Source: Ensifer adhaerens
GTDB lineage: Bacteria; Pseudomonadota; Alphaproteobacteria; Rhizobiales; Rhizobiaceae
Assembly (NCBI RefSeq): GCF_020035535.1
Contig: NZ_CP083349.1
Coordinates: 2,108,001 to 2,172,000, forward strand
Direction of reading: 5' to 3'
Length of the DNA: 64,000 bases
Both the position numbers and the translations under genes were made by a program. Positions 60,887-64,000 of the stretch are shown piece after piece. The stretch's first letter is position 1. Each line of letters begins with the position of its first letter. Below the pieces are notes generated by a model. It did no database searches, was not told where the DNA came from, and saw nothing but the letters and a program-made list of their open reading frames with translations.

Positions 60887-62644
60887 ATGGCAACTGCAAG
60901 AGCAGAGCGGCGGCTGGCCGCGATCCTGGCCGCTGACGTCGTCGGCTATTCCCGCCTCGTCGAACATGACGAGGCTGGGACGTTGTCGGCTCTCAAGGAT
61001 CTGCGCCGGGTGGTGATCGATCCGCTGCTCGCCGAGCATCAGGGCCGGATCGTCAAGCTGATGGGCGACGGTGCGCTCGTGGAGTTCGGCTCGGTCGTCG
61101 ATGCCGTGGCGTGCGCGGTCGCCATCCAGAAGGGGGTAACCGAGAACCAGGCCGATGTCGCGCGGGAGCGACGCATCATCTTTCGGATCGGCGTCAATCT
61201 CGCGGATGTGATCCATGAGGTTGATGGGGATCTCTACGGCGATGGCGTCAACATCGCCGCCCGCCTCCAGACCGTGGCGGATCCAGGCGGCATCTGCATC
61301 TCCGGCACGGCCTACGATCACCTCCAGGGCAAGCTTGACTGCGACTACGAGTATCTCGGCGAACGCGCGCTCAAGAACATGGACCGGCCGGTGCGGCTGT
61401 ACCGCCCCGTTCTGGAAAGGACGACCGCACAAACGGCATCGCCGAGGCCCGCACTTCCGGACCGACCATCCATTGCCGTGCTGCCGTTCAACACCATGAG
61501 CGCCGACCCGGAGCAGGACTTCTTCAGCGATGGGCTCACCGAGGACATCACGACCGCGCTGTCCAAGCTCAAGGGCTTCTTCGTGATCGCCCGCAACACG
61601 ATGTTCACCTACAAGGGAAAGCCCGTGGATGTGCGCGCCATCGGGCGCGAACTCGGGGTCCGCTATATTCTGGAGGGGAGTGTCCGCAAGGCCGGCAACC
61701 GGATGAGAGTGAGCGCGCAGCTCATCGATGCGGCCTCCGAAGTCCATCTCTGGGCCGAGAGGTACGACGGCGACCTCGGCGACATCTTTGCCATTCAGGA
61801 CGAAATCACCGCAAGCGTCGTCGGCCGCATCGGGCCGGAACTGCTCGCGGCAGAGCATGCCCGCGAAAGTCCCAAGCCGCATCATGGCCTTGATGCCTGG
61901 GAGTGCGTCGTGCGGGCGGTGTTCCTATGTTCGCAATTGTCTGAGGAGAGCAGCGAAAAGATGCTCCCCCTGCTCGACCGGGCAATCGGACTGGCTCCCG
62001 GTTATGCCCAGGCGCTCGCCATGAAAGGCTGGATTACCATGTGGCGCGCGTTCCAGGGGTGGGAGGACATGGGGTACGCCCTGGCCGTTGGCAGGGATTT
62101 CGTCCAGCAAGCCATTGCCGCGGACGACAAGGAACCGTGGACCTACCTTGCGCAGGCGATGATCGCCTTTGCCACGCGTGACAATGTTCTGGCAATGGCG
62201 GCAATCAGCCAGGCTGTCGCGATCAATCCCAACTCCGCGTTTGCACACGGCCAGTTGGGACTTGCGCATGCCAACGGGGGCCGCGCAGCGGATGCCATTC
62301 CTTGCATCGACTACGCCCTCAGGCTGAGCCCGCGCGAGGCTTTTCTCGGCGACTTTCAGTTTTACTACGCCATGGCCTATTTCCAGGGCGCGAATTACGA
62401 GCTTGGGTTGAGTTACGCGCGAGAGGCGCATCGCTTGCGATCCGGCCACGCGGTTCCGCTGATCATCGGCACGGCCTGTGCCGGGCTTCTGGACAACCAG
62501 GAGGCTGCCAAGGACCTGCTCGGACGGCTGAAATCGATCGTTCCCGACATCTCACGCGACGCTGTCGGAGCAACATCGTCTTTCGTGCGCGCCGAGGATC
62601 GCGCGCGCCTGATCGAGGGACTAGCCCGTGCCGGCCTCAATTGA
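60887..62644 (+). CDS. Adenylate cyclase with TolB-like and TPR domains
   Basis: 585 residues from ATG 60887 (GAGGGGGAG upstream). The class III cyclase domain is at about 10-180, with metal ligands Asp17 and Asp61, adenine-selecting Lys57, and Asn122 and Arg126. A TolB-like region follows (about 190-320: DRPSIAVLPFNTMSADPEQDFFSDGLTEDI), then TPR-like helical repeats to the end. This layout is common among rhizobial cyclases. Cytoplasmic, probably making cAMP in response to a signal sensed by the C-terminal part. No cAMP effector is adjacent. Confidence 0.87.
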   Translation: MATARAERRLAAILAADVVGYSRLVEHDEAGTLSALKDLRRVVIDPLLAEHQGRIVKLMGDGALVEFGSVVDAVACAVAIQKGVTENQADVARERRIIFRIGVNLADVIHEVDGDLYGDGVNIAARLQTVADPGGICISGTAYDHLQGKLDCDYEYLGERALKNMDRPVRLYRPVLERTTAQTASPRPALPDRPSIAVLPFNTMSADPEQDFFSDGLTEDITTALSKLKGFFVIARNTMFTYKGKPVDVRAIGRELGVRYILEGSVRKAGNRMRVSAQLIDAASEVHLWAERYDGDLGDIFAIQDEITASVVGRIGPELLAAEHARESPKPHHGLDAWECVVRAVFLCSQLSEESSEKMLPLLDRAIGLAPGYAQALAMKGWITMWRAFQGWEDMGYALAVGRDFVQQAIAADDKEPWTYLAQAMIAFATRDNVLAMAAISQAVAINPNSAFAHGQLGLAHANGGRAADAIPCIDYALRLSPREAFLGDFQFYYAMAYFQGANYELGLSYAREAHRLRSGHAVPLIIGTACAGLLDNQEAAKDLLGRLKSIVPDISRDAVGATSSFVRAEDRARLIEGLARAGLN

Positions 62645-62740
62645 CGAGTTGGATTGACCTCGACCGAATGCCGGACAAAGCCGAGCCTCGCCACCGATAT
62701 CCCTTCGGCAACACTCCACACAGCAAACTCGTCATCGTCC

Positions 62741-62782
62741 CTTGACTTTCCTCACCACATCGCCATTTCATATCATATGATA
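62741..62782 (+). promoter_or_regulatory. Promoter and operator of the RES-Xre operon
   Basis: CTTGAC at 62741-62746 is a good -35. The -10, about 17 bases later, is weak (CATTTC). It overlaps or abuts a perfect 12-bp palindrome, TATCATATGATA, at 62771-62782, 28 bases before the antitoxin ATG. It is probably the autoregulatory operator bound by the Xre-type antitoxin. Confidence 0.6.
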
Positions 62783-62809
62783 CATTCAGTCACCGCATAG
62801 GAGACGACC

Positions 62810-63214
62810 ATGACCAGCGCTCAACCGGCTTTCGCCCCCGACAGGCAAGCGGCCCGCCAGGAAGAGGCCGTCATCGTCAAGGCCGTGGTCAAAGCCTGTG
62901 ACCTCTGGCATCTCACCAACAGGGAGGCCGCCCAGCTCTTCGATGTGCCGATCGCCACCTGGAACCGCATGAAAGCGGGGGACTTCAAGGGCAAGCTCGA
63001 CCAGGACAAGCGCATGCGCGCGAGCCTGATCGTCGGCATCTTCAAGGGGCTGCGCCTCTTCTTCAACGGGCCGCTCACCTACCAGTGGCCGAAGGCGGTC
63101 AACACTGGCCCACTGTTCAATGGCCATTCACCGGTCGATCTGATGATCGAAGGCGGCATTCCCATGATGCTGAAGGTGCGGCGCTACCTCGATGGCCTGC
63201 GCGGCGGCCTGTGA
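62810..63214 (+). CDS. Xre/MbcA/ParS-type antitoxin
   Basis: 134 residues. The N-terminal Xre-like HTH is at about 35-75 (LTNREAAQLFDVPIATWNRMKAG), and the C-terminal toxin-binding domain (DUF2384) is at about 75-134, with NTGPLFNGHSPVDLMIEGGIPMMLKVRRYLDGLRGG. GGAGACGACC precedes the ATG. The toxin gene begins 4 bases after its stop codon. It neutralises the RES toxin and represses the operon. Confidence 0.88.
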   Translation: MTSAQPAFAPDRQAARQEEAVIVKAVVKACDLWHLTNREAAQLFDVPIATWNRMKAGDFKGKLDQDKRMRASLIVGIFKGLRLFFNGPLTYQWPKAVNTGPLFNGHSPVDLMIEGGIPMMLKVRRYLDGLRGGL

Positions 63215-63218
63215 ACGG

Positions 63219-63905
63219 ATGATCCCGGAAATCGATTTCAACGAGCCGGCGACCGTCCGCCTGATCTCGACCGCTTACATAACCGAGCCCGCGGTCAAGC
63301 CGCTGGCCGACGATGACGACGAGGTCGAGATCCTCAACCGGCTGGAGGCGATGACCTCGGCGCGGCTGAGCCCGCTTGCCCTGCCCGTCGGCGTCGATCC
63401 GGCCGAGCTTCTGAACGAGACCTTCGGCTATGGCTGGTCGCTGATCAATGCCGCCTTCTGCCATGCCCGCCTGCCGGGCAACCGCTTCAATGGCGAGGAG
63501 CGTGGCGCCTGGTACTGCGCCTTCGGCCCGGGCGCACTTCAGACCTGCCAGGCGGAGATCGTCTACCACCGGACCCGGGCGCTCCGCGAAGCCGGTAGCT
63601 TCCACGATATCGGCCGTTACCGCGAGTTGATCGCCGGCTTCACCTGCCGCTTCCATGACGTGCGCGGCGAAAAGGAAGCCGCCTATCTCTCCCCCGATAC
63701 CGCTGTCGCCTACCCCGCCGGCCAGGCGCTCGCCGCCACCATTCTTGCCGAAGGCGGTAACGGCCTGATCTATCCCTCCACCCGCGATCCGGAAGGCGAG
63801 TGCCTCGCCGTCTTCCGCCCCTCGGTCATCCAAAACGTCCGCCAGGGCCGCACCATCACCTTTCAATGGTCGGGCGCGCCGGAGCCGCGCATGGACGAGG
63901 ATTGA
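63219..63905 (+). CDS. RES-family toxin (NAD+ phosphorylase type)
   Basis: 228 residues from ATG 63219. The RES domain is recognisable: an Arg near the N-terminus (TVRLISTAY), the central ARLPGNRFNGEERGAWYCAFG with Arg and Tyr, a helix with Glu (CQAEIVYHRTRA), and the C-terminal YPSTRDPEGECLAVFRP. RES toxins break down NAD+. It follows the antitoxin by 4 bases, the normal order for the family. About 95 bases after the gene run to the window end with nothing seen. Confidence 0.88.
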   Translation: MIPEIDFNEPATVRLISTAYITEPAVKPLADDDDEVEILNRLEAMTSARLSPLALPVGVDPAELLNETFGYGWSLINAAFCHARLPGNRFNGEERGAWYCAFGPGALQTCQAEIVYHRTRALREAGSFHDIGRYRELIAGFTCRFHDVRGEKEAAYLSPDTAVAYPAGQALAATILAEGGNGLIYPSTRDPEGECLAVFRPSVIQNVRQGRTITFQWSGAPEPRMDED

Positions 63906-64000
63906 GCGGCGAACCGGTGTGACCGCGGAGCCGCCAGCGATCCGCAATGTTCCCGCAATGCGCATCCCCGACAAGGGCTCGCCTTTCCGGTTTCTCGCGC

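Overview
The window looks like chromosomal DNA of a Rhizobiaceae alphaproteobacterium, most likely Ensifer/Sinorhizobium or a close Rhizobium relative. This is an inference from several signs: high GC content, a short second FtsZ (FtsZ2 type), three copies of a RIME-like palindromic intergenic repeat, two class III nucleotidyl cyclases, many LysR regulators divergent from metabolic genes, and an ECF41 sigma factor. No rRNA, tRNA, CRISPR array, plasmid or phage core genes were seen.

Layout. 1-7.5 kb: a glutathione S-transferase, an orphan Imm5-like protein, two LysR/SDR divergent pairs, a GNAT acetyltransferase with an unusual leader, a DUF2750 protein and small exported or membrane proteins. 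7.9-14.7 kb: an MscS-type channel, a Bcr/CflA-type MFS pump and several small exported or single-span proteins. 14.78-16.65 kb: a complete 1,878-bp insertion sequence with 27-bp terminal inverted repeats and a 10-bp target duplication, inserted in the stem of an intrinsic terminator. 17-22.3 kb: an ArnT/PMT-like membrane glycosyltransferase, a nucleotidyltransferase, ftsZ2 and a second GST. 22.3-26.1 kb: a binding-protein, permease and ATPase operon of the ferric/phosphonate class. 26.3-29.5 kb: an AhpD-like protein and ECF41 sigma factor pair with a matching promoter, then RidA and a TetR regulator separated by three identical operators.

29.5-36.8 kb: a membrane nucleotidyl cyclase, a nucleobase deaminase next to an NCS2 permease (probable purine/pyrimidine salvage), hypothetical proteins and a third GST. 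37-39.5 kb: a secreted formylglycine-type arylsulfatase. 40.7-44.3 kb: an aldo/keto reductase, a LysR regulator and an MFS pump; the reductase and pump share a dyad that probably binds that LysR protein. 44.5-47.7 kb: an NmrA-like protein, an AraC regulator and a YiaV/YiaW-type pair. 47.8-51.7 kb: an M81 peptidase, an amino-acid binding protein and a LysR regulator. 51.8-53.8 kb: a zinc alkylsulfatase. 54-60.7 kb: an EF-G-like protein with a degenerate G domain, a fourth GST, an SphA-like outer-membrane protein and an aldo/keto reductase. 60.9-63.9 kb: a cyclase/TolB-like/TPR protein and a RES-Xre toxin-antitoxin pair.

The main theme is detoxification, redox chemistry and stress response under many small local regulons. 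I did not find an obviously new multi-gene system. The strongest non-routine signals are regulatory: a possible translational attenuator before the GNAT gene, an ATCTG-N13-CAGAT dyad shared by two promoters, a GTACGTAAC-type operator shared by two distant loci, triple TetR sites, the ECF41 promoter, the terminator-splitting IS and the degenerate EF-G paralogue. Alignments and pairings were done by eye.
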